Notes: generated from the letters alone by a model not told the origin. 46,759 nt of DNA from Pseudomonas fildesensis (GCF_001050345.1 NZ_LFMW01000019.1:1-46759), one strand, 5' to 3'; counted from the stretch's first letter, positions 1 to 7,745 are shown. Translations and numbers: made by a program.

Positions 1-1148
1 AACAACTTCACCGTCGTCGCCGACAACCCCAAAAACAACCCCGCACCACCCAGGGGCGTCAGCGTTAACGCCAGCGGCCGAAACAGTGCACGATCACCCG
101 CCACCCACGCGGCCAGGCGCAGCAGCAGCCAACACCCCCCACCCAACACCAGTGAGCTACCCCCCAAATACAGCACAATGCACAGCCCATCCAGCCAACT
201 GAAGCTGTCGTTAAGTTGTGGATAGTGAGTGAGCAACCACCAGGGCGCGTTGTCCTGCAATGGCCAAACCCAGTCATGGCTGACCAGCCATTCAGCCAGC
301 TGTTGTTTAAGCGCGATAAACCACGGGCTGACGGTCCACTGGAAGGCCCCCATCGCCAGGCCGATCACCCCGAACAGCAGCAAGCGCGCATCCCAGATCG
401 AACCCAGGCGAGCAGGCGCCTGGAGGATTTCCTCGTTGCACGAGCGCGCGATCAGTTGCACCGCCCCACGTTGCCCGCTGCAGCGGCCGCAGGCGTGGCA
501 ATCGCTGGCCCCTTGCAGGCGGCGGATGTCCAGCAGCGGCGCGCAGTTGGGCAGCGGCAAACGGGGCGCGTCATTGGCCTTCCAGCGTTGTTCATCCACG
601 GCGAAATGCACCGGCGCCAAACGGGCGAGAAGGGCGAATACGCCGCTGACCGGGCACAGGTAGCGGCACCACACACGCTTGCCCCGCACGAACAGTAGGC
701 CGACGACGATGGCCGCCACTGTCGAGCCGCCGAGGATCAGCAGGGCGGCCTGGGCGTAGTCATACACACTGATCAATTGGCCGTAGAGCGTGGTCAGGCA
801 AAAGCCCAGCGTCGGCCAGCCGCCCCAGCGCAGCCAGCGCGGAATGCCGAGGCCGCGCCCGTGCTGGCTGGCCCATTCGCTCAAGGAGCCTTCCGGGCAG
901 AGCACGCCGCACCACAGGCGCCCGAACAGCACCATCGACAGCAACACGAACGGCCACCACACACCCCAGAAGATGAATTGCGCGAGCAGCGTCAGGTTGT
1001 TCACCAGTCGCGCCTGGCTGCCCGGCAAGGGCAGCAGCGCCGGCAGCACCAGTAACACGGCGTAGACCAGCACCACCGCCCATTGCGCGGCACGGATCAG
1101 CCGGCCATGGCGGCGCATGCCATCGCCCAGTTGCTGCAGCCAGGTCAT
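1..1148 (-). CDS. ftrD: FtrD-like polytopic membrane Fe-S (ferredoxin-type) protein, 3' end outside window
   Basis: About 382 codons are visible and no stop is reached at the left edge, so the gene is partial. Hydrophobic segments alternate with cysteine motifs: C80-x3-C84-P and C161-x3-C165-P are the NosR/NapH-type membrane ferredoxin signature. C202 and a C217-x2-C220-x2-C223 cluster follow. The ATG shares an ATGA overlap with the stop of the FTR1 permease gene, which indicates translational coupling and fixes the start. In the Bordetella FtrABCD ferrous-iron system the fourth component is a membrane Fe-S protein of this kind, thought to accept the electron released when periplasmic Fe(II) is oxidised during transport. 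Assignment rests on motif plus operon position. A NosR/CcoG-like protein of other function is less likely given the neighbours. Confidence 0.85.
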   Translation of the reverse strand, partial: MTWLQQLGDGMRRHGRLIRAAQWAVVLVYAVLLVLPALLPLPGSQARLVNNLTLLAQFIFWGVWWPFVLLSMVLFGRLWCGVLCPEGSLSEWASQHGRGLGIPRWLRWGGWPTLGFCLTTLYGQLISVYDYAQAALLILGGSTVAAIVVGLLFVRGKRVWCRYLCPVSGVFALLARLAPVHFAVDEQRWKANDAPRLPLPNCAPLLDIRRLQGASDCHACGRCSGQRGAVQLIARSCNEEILQAPARLGSIWDARLLLFGVIGLAMGAFQWTVSPWFIALKQQLAEWLVSHDWVWPLQDNAPWWLLTHYPQLNDSFSWLDGLCIVLYLGGSSLVLGGGCWLLLRLAAWVAGDRALFRPLALTLTPLGGAGLFLGLSATTVKL

Positions 1149-1987
1149 GCAGTCTGCCGCGAGCGGCGCAGGCCGTTGCCGACCCACAGCCAATAGCCGA
1201 GCAGCACCAGCACGGTCACCAGGCTGGGGGCGGCGCGGTAGCCGGCAAAGTCGGCCAGCAGCGCGCCCAGTCCGTGGCTGTCGCTGAGCAGGGCACTGCT
1301 GTCCCAGCCGCTTTCACCGACGACGGCGTAGGCCCACTCGGGCAAGTCCATAGCCAGTAGTTGCCCGCTGATACGGTCCACGGCCGCAACCAGCAAGGCC
1401 CCGCCCAACAGCAACAACAGTGCTTCGCTGAGGGCAAAGTACAGCCTCCAGGAAATGAAGCGTCGGCTGCTGCGCAACAGCACGACGGTGAGGCACGCCA
1501 ACACCAGGCCCAGCACGCCGCCGATGGCGAACAGACTCAGCGCCGTGTCCTGCAGGCGCGCACCGGCGCCATACAGGAACACCACGGTTTCACTGCCTTC
1601 ACGGCTCACCGCCAACAGGGCCAGCAGCAATACGCCCCAGCCGCCCTGGCGTGCCAGGCGCTGATCGGCTTCACGCACCAGGGTGTGTTTGAGGGTGGCC
1701 GCGTGACGATGCATCCAGAACACCATCTGCACCATCAAGCCGCTGGCCAGCAAGGTAAGGCCCGCTTGCAGCCACTCGCCTTGGGGCCCGGTCATGGTTT
1801 CACCGGCCCACAGCATCAACCCCGCCAACCCGGCGGAGCACAACAACCCAAGCAGCACCCCGGCCCACAGGAAGCGGGCCAGTTGTGAGTGCGCGGCCTG
1901 GCGGCTGATCCAGGCCTGGAGAATGCCGATCACCAACAGTGCCTCGACGCTTTCACGCCAGACAATAAACATCGATTGATTCATCAA
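1145..1987 (-). CDS. ftrC: FTR1-family iron permease (FtrC)
   Basis: A 280-residue polytopic inner-membrane protein. It carries the two RExxE iron-binding motifs of the FTR1 family, R11-E-S-V-E15 in the first membrane helix and R129-E-G-S-E133 in a later one. The family translocates iron delivered as Fe(III) after oxidation of Fe(II) on the periplasmic side. It starts 12 nt after the cupredoxin gene stop and overlaps the Fe-S protein gene by ATGA, so the four genes read as one operon. Length and motif placement are those of an intact bacterial FTR1 protein. Confidence 0.93.
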   Translation of the reverse strand: MMNQSMFIVWRESVEALLVIGILQAWISRQAAHSQLARFLWAGVLLGLLCSAGLAGLMLWAGETMTGPQGEWLQAGLTLLASGLMVQMVFWMHRHAATLKHTLVREADQRLARQGGWGVLLLALLAVSREGSETVVFLYGAGARLQDTALSLFAIGGVLGLVLACLTVVLLRSSRRFISWRLYFALSEALLLLLGGALLVAAVDRISGQLLAMDLPEWAYAVVGESGWDSSALLSDSHGLGALLADFAGYRAAPSLVTVLVLLGYWLWVGNGLRRSRQTA

Positions 1988-1999
1988 CGGCTCCAGGGC

Positions 2000-2323
2000 C
2001 TATTGGGCGAGGATGCTGCCTTCGGGCAACTGTGGATTGAATTCGTCAAAGAATGGATATAGCCCCGGCTTGAGCGGGTGGATCACCACAAAGGTGGTCA
2101 CGCCGGGCGACAGAACCTTCTCCACCCGCAGCGGCGTGCTCTCGAATTCCGCCGGGCCTTGGCCACGGTTGCTGAGCACGATCTTGAACCGCTCACCGGC
2201 CTTGACCTTGAGTTGCGGCGGGGTGAAGTGGCCGTCCTGCAGGGTCAGTTCATAGGTGGGCAACGGCGCAGCCAGGGCCGCGCCGCTCAGCAGCAGGCTG
2301 CCCAGCAACAGGGCTCGACGCAT
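2000..2323 (-). CDS. ftrB: Periplasmic cupredoxin-domain protein (FtrB)
   Basis: A 107-residue protein with an N-terminal signal peptide (hydrophobic stretch ending ALAAP near residue 19), followed by a small beta-rich cupredoxin-like domain (VKAGERFKIVLSNRG, then PLKPGLYPFFDEF). In FtrABCD-type systems this component is proposed to oxidise Fe(II) before transport by the permease. The classical His-Cys-His-Met copper ligands of plastocyanin are not evident, as is usual for this family. The ATG shares one base with the upstream TGA stop (TGATG), so translation is coupled to ftrA. Confidence 0.88.
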   Translation of the reverse strand: MRRALLLGSLLLSGAALAAPLPTYELTLQDGHFTPPQLKVKAGERFKIVLSNRGQGPAEFESTPLRVEKVLSPGVTTFVVIHPLKPGLYPFFDEFNPQLPEGSILAQ

Positions 2324-2853
2324 CAGTAGCCGCCTTTCTTGCCGATGCCGGCGTAGACGAATTCGTAGTGCACTTCGCAGCGCTCGAACCAGGGGGCGAC
2401 GCCGGTTTCCTTGTCGGTGTGGCGACCCAGGGAGTGGTGGCCGGCAGGCGGCAACACCGTGAAGGTGAGGGTGTATTTGCCCGGCCCTTGCAGCTTGACG
2501 TTGTCGCCATAGTGCGGCCCGTCATTGGCGACCATGGCGTGGAAGTCGCCGGTGATCGGTGTGTCGCTGCCTTGTTTTTTCAGGGAGAAAGACAGGTTGA
2601 GGTACGGCACGAAACTGCCTTCCTGGAACCCCTGGGCGCTATCCGCTGTAGCGCGAACGTCGGCTTCCAGGTGCACGTCGGAGTCGGCGGTGGCGCGCAT
2701 CATGCCGGCAGGCGCCATCTCGATCGGTTGCAGGTACACCGCGCCGATTTCCAGCCCGGGGCAGTGCTGCGGCTCACCGATGGGGTACTCCTTGGCGAAC
2801 GCGACAGAGGTGGTCAGCAGCAGGGCAAGGGACACTGAGAAAGGGATACGCAT
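2323..2853 (-). CDS. ftrA: P19/Tp34-family periplasmic iron-binding protein (FtrA)
   Basis: A 176-residue secreted protein, first gene of the iron operon. A signal peptide ends at about residue 20 (VAFA-KEYPIG). The mature part has the P19 family's metal-site region with Met and His/Glu residues (MMRATADSDVHLEADVRA), and a second histidine region around GDFHAMVANDGPHYGDN. P19 proteins dimerise and bind copper and iron, and work with FTR1 permeases in FetMP, P19 and FtrABCD systems. A Fur-box-like sequence lies about 55-75 nt upstream, consistent with iron-repressed expression. Confidence 0.92.
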   Translation of the reverse strand: MRIPFSVSLALLLTTSVAFAKEYPIGEPQHCPGLEIGAVYLQPIEMAPAGMMRATADSDVHLEADVRATADSAQGFQEGSFVPYLNLSFSLKKQGSDTPITGDFHAMVANDGPHYGDNVKLQGPGKYTLTFTVLPPAGHHSLGRHTDKETGVAPWFERCEVHYEFVYAGIGKKGGY

Positions 2854-2908
2854 GGAGGCTTCCTGACGGGTGAGGGGAGAGAACCCGAGTCTAGGAAGGT
2901 CAGGAGTA

Positions 2909-2927
2909 AATAATAATGATTCTTGTC
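2909..2927 (-). promoter_or_regulatory. Candidate Fur box upstream of the ftr operon
   Basis: The 19-mer AATAATAATGATTCTTGTC matches the classical 19-bp Fur consensus at 13 positions. It lies in an AT-rich island about 55 bp upstream of ftrA, where a promoter would be expected. Fur control is known for ferrous-uptake operons of this type. The match is moderate, so this is a candidate only. Confidence 0.5.
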
Positions 2928-3032
2928 AAGTTTCGACGATATTTCATGTTGGCCAGGCTTGATATCCGTCAAGGTCGGGCCAGCGCTATCGGGGTAGGTT
3001 GTGGCTATTGTTCGCCGGTAGGGAACCTCGTC

Positions 3033-3251
3033 ATGGCCAAGCCTTTTCCATTGCACCCCAAACACCCCGAGCGCATCTGCTGGGGGTGTGACCGTTATTG
3101 CGCCGCGACCGACCTGGCCTGCGGCAACGGTGCCGACCGCACCATGCACCCCGCCGAGATGATCGGTGATGATTGGTACGAGCATGGTGACTGGGGGCTC
3201 GCACCTGAACCCGCCGCAACAGACGCTACGGACGAGCCTTCAACTGCCTGA
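3033..3251 (+). CDS. DUF3079 family protein
   Basis: A 72-residue soluble protein recognisable as DUF3079: it begins MAKPFPLHPKHPERICWGCD and contains conserved cysteines in CWGCDRYC and LACGNG, suggesting a small metal-binding fold. The internal ATG at 3033 is chosen because the conserved family sequence starts there and a weak AGGGAA-like ribosome site precedes it; an in-frame extension to 2916 has no family similarity that I can see. Function is unknown. Its last 12 bases overlap the 3' end of the convergent secreted-protein gene. Confidence 0.85.
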   Translation: MAKPFPLHPKHPERICWGCDRYCAATDLACGNGADRTMHPAEMIGDDWYEHGDWGLAPEPAATDATDEPSTA

Positions 3252-3500
3252 ACGGGGCTTGTCTTTGGTGTCTTTGCGCGTGTCCGAAGGCTTGACGTGC
3301 TTGGACGGTTTCGGTGGCTGCTTTTTGCTGTCGGTGGTTTTTGATTTGCCGCTGTCGCTGTCGGACGGGCTGCTGGGGTAGGTGCCCGGAGGCAAGGCAG
3401 AGCCGGCGGTGTCATCGCCAAAGGCGGCGAATACAGGGTTGACCAGCAGAGCTGACAAACCGAGGACAATCACCATCCGTTGGGAAATTCTGGTCTTCAT
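3240..3500 (-). CDS. Small secreted Lys/Ser/Pro-rich protein, unknown function
   Basis: An 86-residue protein with an N-terminal signal peptide (hydrophobic core VIVLGLSALLV, cleavage likely after VFA near residue 25). The mature part is low-complexity, rich in Ser, Asp, Lys and Pro and highly charged. No enzymatic motif is visible. It probably acts in the periplasm or is exported. It converges on the DUF3079 gene with a short tail-to-tail overlap. No family recognised. Confidence 0.7.
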   Translation of the reverse strand: MKTRISQRMVIVLGLSALLVNPVFAAFGDDTAGSALPPGTYPSSPSDSDSGKSKTTDSKKQPPKPSKHVKPSDTRKDTKDKPRSGS

Positions 3501-3521
3501 GACGCAATCCCTTTGATTAAA

Positions 3522-3548
3522 CCGCGGCCCGGACCATCCGGGCCGCGG
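3522..3548. terminator. Perfect 11-bp GC hairpin, probable terminator
   Basis: CCGCGGCCCGG and its reverse complement flank a 5-nt loop (ACCAT). It sits just after the stop of the hemerythrin remnant on the minus strand and before the start of the secreted-protein gene. There is only a weak T-run (TTTAATC) on the minus-strand 3' side, so termination is inferred from the stem strength and position. Confidence 0.5.
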
Positions 3549-3555
3549 ATGACGA

Positions 3556-3738
3556 TCAAGCCGCCATTGGCTTGGCCGTCATGCTTTTTTTGTGCGCAGC
3601 TTTCATCGCTTCCATTTCGGCGCCGAGCTCTTCCTGCACGGCCTTGCCCAGCAGCTTTTTCACCTGGGGGAACAACTCGGTTTCTTTTTCGACAGGGTGC
3701 TCCAGCAATGACGCGGTGTCTGAATAAGATTGACTCTA
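3556..3738 (-). pseudogene. 3' remnant of a hemerythrin-domain protein gene
   Basis: On the minus strand an open frame encodes about 60 residues (SDTASLLEHPVEKETELFPQ followed by VKKLLGKAVQEELGAEM and a Lys-rich tail MTAKPMAA) ending in TGA at 3558-3556. This matches the last third of Pseudomonas hemerythrin-like proteins, where the sequence is normally LLEHHxEEEETELFPQ. Upstream the frame hits TAG near 3740 and the first two-thirds, with most metal-binding His/Glu residues, are absent. One conserved His of the expected HH pair has become Pro. There is no credible start. I read this as a decayed 3' fragment left by deletion. Confidence 0.7.
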
Positions 3739-3797
3739 GACGGTTGCTCGCACAGTGCCGCAACCGTTGGGCGTGAGCGCTTGCTGAAAATTGGATG

Positions 3798-3825
3798 GAA
3801 CCCTCGGGGCCGATGCTTGACCTAA
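3798..3825 (+). promoter_or_regulatory. Candidate AlgU/RpoE-type promoter for the PLDc_N gene
   Basis: GAACCC, 17 nt, CCTAA resembles the extracytoplasmic sigma consensus GAACTT-N16/17-TCTRA, with a predicted transcript start about 18 nt before the ATG at 3850. The match is partial (two -35 mismatches or weaker bases, one or two in -10). Confidence 0.3.
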
Positions 3826-3849
3826 CGCATAGACCTCAGGAGGTGAATC

Positions 3850-4056
3850 ATGCAAATAGAATATGTCTGGATCGGTTTGGCGGTGATTCTGCTGCTGTTG
3901 GAGTTGTGGGCGATCAATGTGGTGTTGCGCAGTACCGGCGGCTGGGAGACCAAGGGGCTGTGGCTGGTCATCCTGATCTTTGTACCGTTGTTCGGGTTGA
4001 TTGCGTGGGCGATGTTCGGGCCGAAACGCGAGATGCCGGAGCACCACAGAAGCTGA
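3850..4056 (+). CDS. PLDc_N (cardiolipin synthase N-terminal-like) membrane protein
   Basis: A 68-residue inner-membrane protein with two hydrophobic helices (residues about 5-26 and 37-58) separated by a short polar loop (RSTGGWETKG). It ends with the FGPKR motif typical of stand-alone PLDc_N domains, found at the start of cardiolipin synthases but here without the catalytic phospholipase D part. Function of stand-alone copies is unknown. A strong AGGAGG ribosome site lies 7 nt before the ATG. It ends at a bidirectional hairpin shared with pfpI. Confidence 0.85.
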   Translation: MQIEYVWIGLAVILLLLELWAINVVLRSTGGWETKGLWLVILIFVPLFGLIAWAMFGPKREMPEHHRS

Positions 4057-4071
4057 AGCAGAAGGCAAAAA

Positions 4072-4097
4072 AAACAGGCGCCCTTGGGCGCCTGTTT
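4072..4097. terminator. Bidirectional intrinsic terminator
   Basis: AAACAGGCGCCC and GGGCGCCTGTTT form a 12-bp stem with a 2-nt loop, with an A-run on the left side and T residues on the right. It lies between the convergent PLDc_N and pfpI genes and can serve both. Confidence 0.88.
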
Positions 4098-4115
4098 GCA
4101 TTGGGTGGCCCGGAT

Positions 4116-4676
4116 TCAGCCCGCCACAGCCTTGGCAATCGCTTCATTGAATGCCGGTAGGTCATCAGGTGTACGTGAGGTGATTAACGTCCAGCCATTG
4201 GCCTTGCATTCCTTCACCTCGGCATCGACCCACCCGGCAGCGCCGGCGTTTTCCAGGTCGATCCGCACGCTCTTGTAGGAGGTCAGGGTTTTGCCCTTGA
4301 TCACGCCGGCGTCGATCAGCGCCCACGGGCCGTGACAGATCGCCGCGACGGTCTTGCCGGCCTTGACGAAGTCGTTGATCAGACGCAATGCCGCCGCGTC
4401 CTGGCGCAGGGTATCGGCGTTGACGGTGCCGCCCGGAATGACCAACGCGTCAAAGTCGCTGCTCACCACGTCTGACAGCTGCACGTCGGATTCCACGGTT
4501 TGGTCCTTCTCGGTGTCACCGACAAACGTCTGCGTGGTGCCGCCTTTGCTGGAGCCGTGTGTCACTGTCGCGCCATAACCACGCAATGCTTCCAGGGGCT
4601 TGAGCAGCTCGTCGCGCTCGATGCCGGTGTTGGAGGTGATGACCAGAATTTTCTTGCCGTTAAGATGTGAACTCAT
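4116..4676 (-). CDS. pfpI: PfpI/DJ-1 family protein (type 1 glutamine amidotransferase-like)
   Basis: A 186-residue cytoplasmic protein of the PfpI branch of the DJ-1 superfamily. The nucleophile elbow is AAIC114-H115-GPW, and a DALVIPGG segment precedes it, as in PfpI and YhbO. Family members act as deglycases or proteases and protect against oxidative and other stresses; the exact activity cannot be read from sequence. The length is normal. A CTCC-rich strand upstream gives a good ribosome site (GGAGACACTCGATC before ATG). It is divergent from the small gene at 4878. Confidence 0.92.
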   Translation of the reverse strand: MSSHLNGKKILVITSNTGIERDELLKPLEALRGYGATVTHGSSKGGTTQTFVGDTEKDQTVESDVQLSDVVSSDFDALVIPGGTVNADTLRQDAAALRLINDFVKAGKTVAAICHGPWALIDAGVIKGKTLTSYKSVRIDLENAGAAGWVDAEVKECKANGWTLITSRTPDDLPAFNEAIAKAVAG

Positions 4677-4799
4677 GATCGAGTGTCTCCTGGTGGGGGA
4701 AATAAAGAGGCGATATGGGAGAGTTGATCAAGCCAAAACGGCAAAGGTTTAAATTAATTTGCACTTATTTCTTGAGTGGTTGGTGCGGGCAATTTCCTT

Positions 4800-4826
4800 G
4801 AACTATCGAAATGCGCCGGGCTCTGC
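4800..4826 (+). promoter_or_regulatory. Candidate AlgU/RpoE-type promoter
   Basis: GAACTA, 16 nt, TCTGC matches the AlgU consensus GAACTT-N16/17-TCTGA at 5 of 6 and 4 of 5 positions. Predicted start is about 45 nt ahead of the GTG at 4878. Such a promoter would place the following small genes in the envelope/osmotic stress regulon. Confidence 0.4.
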
Positions 4827-4877
4827 TGCATACGTGCCCGTCGCTTTGCGGGCCTTTAATTGCCAGGAGATTTCACC

Positions 4878-5102
4878 GTGACCGATCACAAGGCTGCCGA
4901 CAAAACCCCGCAACCCATCAGCTCCGAAGACACCCAGAAAGGCACTGAAAAAGCCACCAAGGGCCAGACCCTGGAGCGTCCGAACCCAAGCACCGAGACC
5001 GTTGACAAGGTGCTGACCCCCACCTCGATCAAAGACACAGAGCGCCAGACCGATGCGATCAATGAACAGGCCGCCAAGGTCGAGCGCAAGCTGGGGCACT
5101 GA
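4878..5102 (+). CDS. Small hydrophilic protein of unknown function
   Basis: A 74-residue, strongly charged, probably disordered protein rich in Lys, Thr, Glu and Asp, without hydrophobic segments or cysteines. The GTG start is chosen because AGGAGA lies 7 nt upstream and the next gene follows after 2 nt; an earlier in-frame ATG lacks this spacing. The composition resembles stress-induced hydrophilic proteins, but no family is recognised. It is probably co-transcribed with the HhH protein gene at 5105. Confidence 0.75.
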   Translation: MTDHKAADKTPQPISSEDTQKGTEKATKGQTLERPNPSTETVDKVLTPTSIKDTERQTDAINEQAAKVERKLGH

Positions 5103-5104
5103 GT

Positions 5105-5539
5105 ATGGCCAAGGCGATCTCCGCGTCTGAACTGGGCATCGAACTCAAGCCTGGGGATGACGGCAGCTTGTTCAAGTGGTTTGTCGCCAGCTTCCTGATG
5201 GGCAAGCGTATCCAGGCGCCGATCGCCGCGCAGGCCTATAAGGTGATCGTCGAAGAAGAGGGGCGTGACACGGCGCGTAAGCTGCAACACTGCACGTCCC
5301 GTGAGCTGGTCTCCATGCTTGGGCGCGCCCATTACGTGCGCTACGACGAAAGCACGGCGCAGCGCTTGCTGGACTTGAGCGCCAAGTTGAACGCCGAGTA
5401 CGCTGGCAAGATCACCCATATCCGCAGCGCCAGCGAAAACCGCCAGGCCTTCGAAAAGCGCCTGGGGGCGTTCGACGGCGTGGGGCCCAAGACCATCGAA
5501 ATTTTCATGCGTGATGCGGCAAAGGTGCTGTTGTGGTGA
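5105..5539 (+). CDS. Helix-hairpin-helix (endonuclease III-like fold) protein
   Basis: A 144-residue protein. The C-terminal part contains a helix-hairpin-helix signature (FDGVGPKTIEIFMRD, residues about 123-137), the DNA-backbone-binding element of the endonuclease III/HhH-GPD superfamily. The preceding helical region resembles the helical core of these glycosylases but is short, and the catalytic Lys/Asp and the Fe-S cysteines of Nth are not seen. It may be a DNA-binding relative rather than an active glycosylase. Begins 2 nt after the previous stop, so the pair forms a small operon. Confidence 0.65.
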   Translation: MAKAISASELGIELKPGDDGSLFKWFVASFLMGKRIQAPIAAQAYKVIVEEEGRDTARKLQHCTSRELVSMLGRAHYVRYDESTAQRLLDLSAKLNAEYAGKITHIRSASENRQAFEKRLGAFDGVGPKTIEIFMRDAAKVLLW

Positions 5540-5587
5540 ACAGGCGTGCCCCGATGCCGATCAGTTAAGAACGAACACTGAACCTGT

Positions 5588-5630
5588 GGCGAGGGAGCTT
5601 GCTCCCGTTGGGCTGCGAAGCAGCCCCAAA
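5588..5630. repeat. REP-like double hairpin
   Basis: Two adjacent short palindromes, GGGAGCTTGCTCCC (5593-5606) and GGGCTGCGAAGCAGCCC (5610-5626), within the context GTGGCGAGGGAGC. This is the standard Pseudomonas fluorescens-type repetitive extragenic palindrome. It separates the HhH gene from the convergent deoR-type gene and may aid termination. Confidence 0.7.
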
Positions 5631-5677
5631 ACTCGGAGCTCCTACACAACCCATCGGGACAATTCGAGGCTCTTAAG

Positions 5678-6463
5678 CTACTCGACTTCTACCCGCAACA
5701 CTTCCAACCCTAACTGTTCATAAGCCTCGACACTCGGCACATGCCACTCGGTGATCAGCGTATGGATGCGGTTGCACGGCGCGACCACAAAGGGTTCCAC
5801 CGCGCCGAGCTTGTCCGCCAACGTCACCGCCACTACCTGGGACGCACTGTCGAGCAGGGCCTGCTTGACGGCCACTTCATCAAAATGCAGCGAGCTGATG
5901 CCGACTTGCGGATGCAGTGCGCACACGCCTGTAAACAACAGGTCGGCCTTGATGCTCTGGATCAGGCGCACGGCTTCCTGGCCAGTGGTGGACAAGGTTG
6001 CCGGGTTGAGTTGGCCGCCGGCGAGGATCACTTTCACCTTTGGATGATCTGCCAAAGCGATGGCGATCATGGGCGAGGGTGTGACCACGGTCAGGCGGAT
6101 CGAACGCGGCAGGGACTGGGCGATCTGCAGGGTGGTGGAGCCGGAATCGAACAACACAATCTGGCCGTCTTGCACCAGGTCGGCCGCCAGTTGTGCGAGG
6201 TGGCGCTTGACCTCGTTGGTCTCGCCGACGCGGGTGAAGAAGTCCTTGCCGGTGTCCTTGGGCCGGGGCAGGGCGCCGCCGTGGACGCGCTGCAACAGGC
6301 CGGCGGCGGCGAGTTCACCGAGGTCGCGGCGGATGGTGTCCTGGGACACGGCAAAGTGTTCCACCAACTCCGACGCCGTGACTTTGCCATCGCGCTCCAG
6401 CAGCAACAGGATCTTCTGTTTGCGCAACGAAGGCAGGTCAATGGCTTGATGAGTGCTATGCAT
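5678..6463 (-). CDS. DeoR-family transcriptional regulator
   Basis: A 261-residue protein with an N-terminal DeoR-type winged helix-turn-helix (residues about 12-65, SQDTIRRDLGELAAAGLLQRVHGG) and a C-terminal sugar-phosphate-sensing DeoRC domain with the FDSGSTT ligand loop (near residue 104) and a later LFTGVCALHPQVG segment. DeoR regulators usually repress adjacent catabolic genes and are released by a phosphorylated intermediate. It is divergent from the FMN-dependent 2-hydroxyacid dehydrogenase gene, its most obvious target. The effector is not known. Confidence 0.88.
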   Translation of the reverse strand: MHSTHQAIDLPSLRKQKILLLLERDGKVTASELVEHFAVSQDTIRRDLGELAAAGLLQRVHGGALPRPKDTGKDFFTRVGETNEVKRHLAQLAADLVQDGQIVLFDSGSTTLQIAQSLPRSIRLTVVTPSPMIAIALADHPKVKVILAGGQLNPATLSTTGQEAVRLIQSIKADLLFTGVCALHPQVGISSLHFDEVAVKQALLDSASQVVAVTLADKLGAVEPFVVAPCNRIHTLITEWHVPSVEAYEQLGLEVLRVEVE

Positions 6464-6584
6464 GTTTATGCGTCTTCTTGCGTGTTTGTGCGAGATTAGT
6501 CGCCCCTCGATATAAACGCAATGGCTGGTTGCACGGCCGATGGGCGGTTACTCTCTGTGCTCAGTTCAGGGAGAGGTGACCCAT

Positions 6585-7745
6585 ATGTCGTTGATCACAA
6601 CCATCGAAGACTTACGCAAGCTGGCGCAAAAACGTGTTCCACGGATGTTCTACGACTACGCCGATTCCGGCTCCTGGACTGAAAGCACTTATCGGGCGAA
6701 TGAAAGCGATTTTGCCCGCATCAAATTCCGCCAGCGCGTGGCGCGCAACATCGATGAACGCTCAATTCGCGCCAGCATGATCGGCCAGGACATGGCCATG
6801 CCGGTCGCCCTGGCACCCACCGGCCTGGCCGGCATGCAACATGCCGATGGAGAGATTCTCACCGCCCGCGCGGCTGCCGCCTTTGGCCTGCGCTACACCT
6901 TGTCGACCATGAGTATCTGCTCCCTGGAAGACATTGCCGAACAGGTCGGCCAGCCGTTCTGGTTCCAGCTGTATGTGATGCGCGATCGCGCGTTTGTCGA
7001 GCAGTTGATCGAGCGCGCCAAGGCCGCTGGCGTCGATGCGCTGGTGTTGACGCTGGACCTGCAGATCCTCGGGCAACGCCACAAGGACTTGATCAACGGC
7101 CTGTCGGCGCCACCCAAACTGACCCTGCCAAATATCCTCAATATGATGACCAAGCCGCGCTGGGTGATGGGCATGCTCGGCACCAAACGCCATGGTTTCG
7201 GCAATATCGTCGGGCATGTGAAGGGCGTGGCGGACATGAGTTCGTTGTCATCGTGGACCGCTCAACAGTTCGACCCGCGCCTGAGCTGGGACGATGTGGA
7301 GTGGATCAAGAAATGCTGGGGTGGCAAGCTGATTATCAAGGGCATCCTCGATGTGGAAGATGCGCGGCTGGCGGCCAATTCCGGCGCCGACGCACTGGTG
7401 GTGAGCAACCACGGGGGCCGCCAACTGGATGGTGCGCCGTCGAGCATCAGCCAACTGCCGGCGATTGTCGAAGCGGTGGGCGAACGTATTGAAGTGTGGC
7501 TCGACGGCGGGATTCGCTCCGGCCAGGACGTGCTCAAGGCAATGGCCCTGGGCGCCAAAGGCACCATGATCGGCCGCTCGCATTTGTATGGGTTGGGCGC
7601 GATGGGAGAAGCGGGTGTGACCAAGGCTCTCGAGATCATCGCCCGCGAGTTGGACGTGTCGATGGCACTGTGTGGCTATAACGATATACGCAATGTGAAT
7701 CGCGAGATTTTGCTGCCCGGTACATTTCCCGAAAACATTTACTAA
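6585..7745 (+). CDS. FMN-dependent L-2-hydroxyacid dehydrogenase (LldD/glycolate oxidase family)
   Basis: A 386-residue flavoenzyme of the LldD/MdlB/glycolate oxidase family. The N-terminal YDYADSGSWTE is this subgroup's version of the YYxSGA motif. The active-site block SNHGGRQLDG has the catalytic His276 and substrate-carboxylate-binding Arg279. The LDGGIRSGQDVLKA phosphate-binding loop for FMN follows. It oxidises an L-2-hydroxyacid to the 2-oxoacid; lactate is the default guess but substrate is not determined by sequence. The ATG at 6585 is preferred over an upstream start because GGGAGAGG lies about 8 nt before it. Probably controlled by the divergent DeoR regulator. Confidence 0.88.
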   Translation: MSLITTIEDLRKLAQKRVPRMFYDYADSGSWTESTYRANESDFARIKFRQRVARNIDERSIRASMIGQDMAMPVALAPTGLAGMQHADGEILTARAAAAFGLRYTLSTMSICSLEDIAEQVGQPFWFQLYVMRDRAFVEQLIERAKAAGVDALVLTLDLQILGQRHKDLINGLSAPPKLTLPNILNMMTKPRWVMGMLGTKRHGFGNIVGHVKGVADMSSLSSWTAQQFDPRLSWDDVEWIKKCWGGKLIIKGILDVEDARLAANSGADALVVSNHGGRQLDGAPSSISQLPAIVEAVGERIEVWLDGGIRSGQDVLKAMALGAKGTMIGRSHLYGLGAMGEAGVTKALEIIARELDVSMALCGYNDIRNVNREILLPGTFPENIY

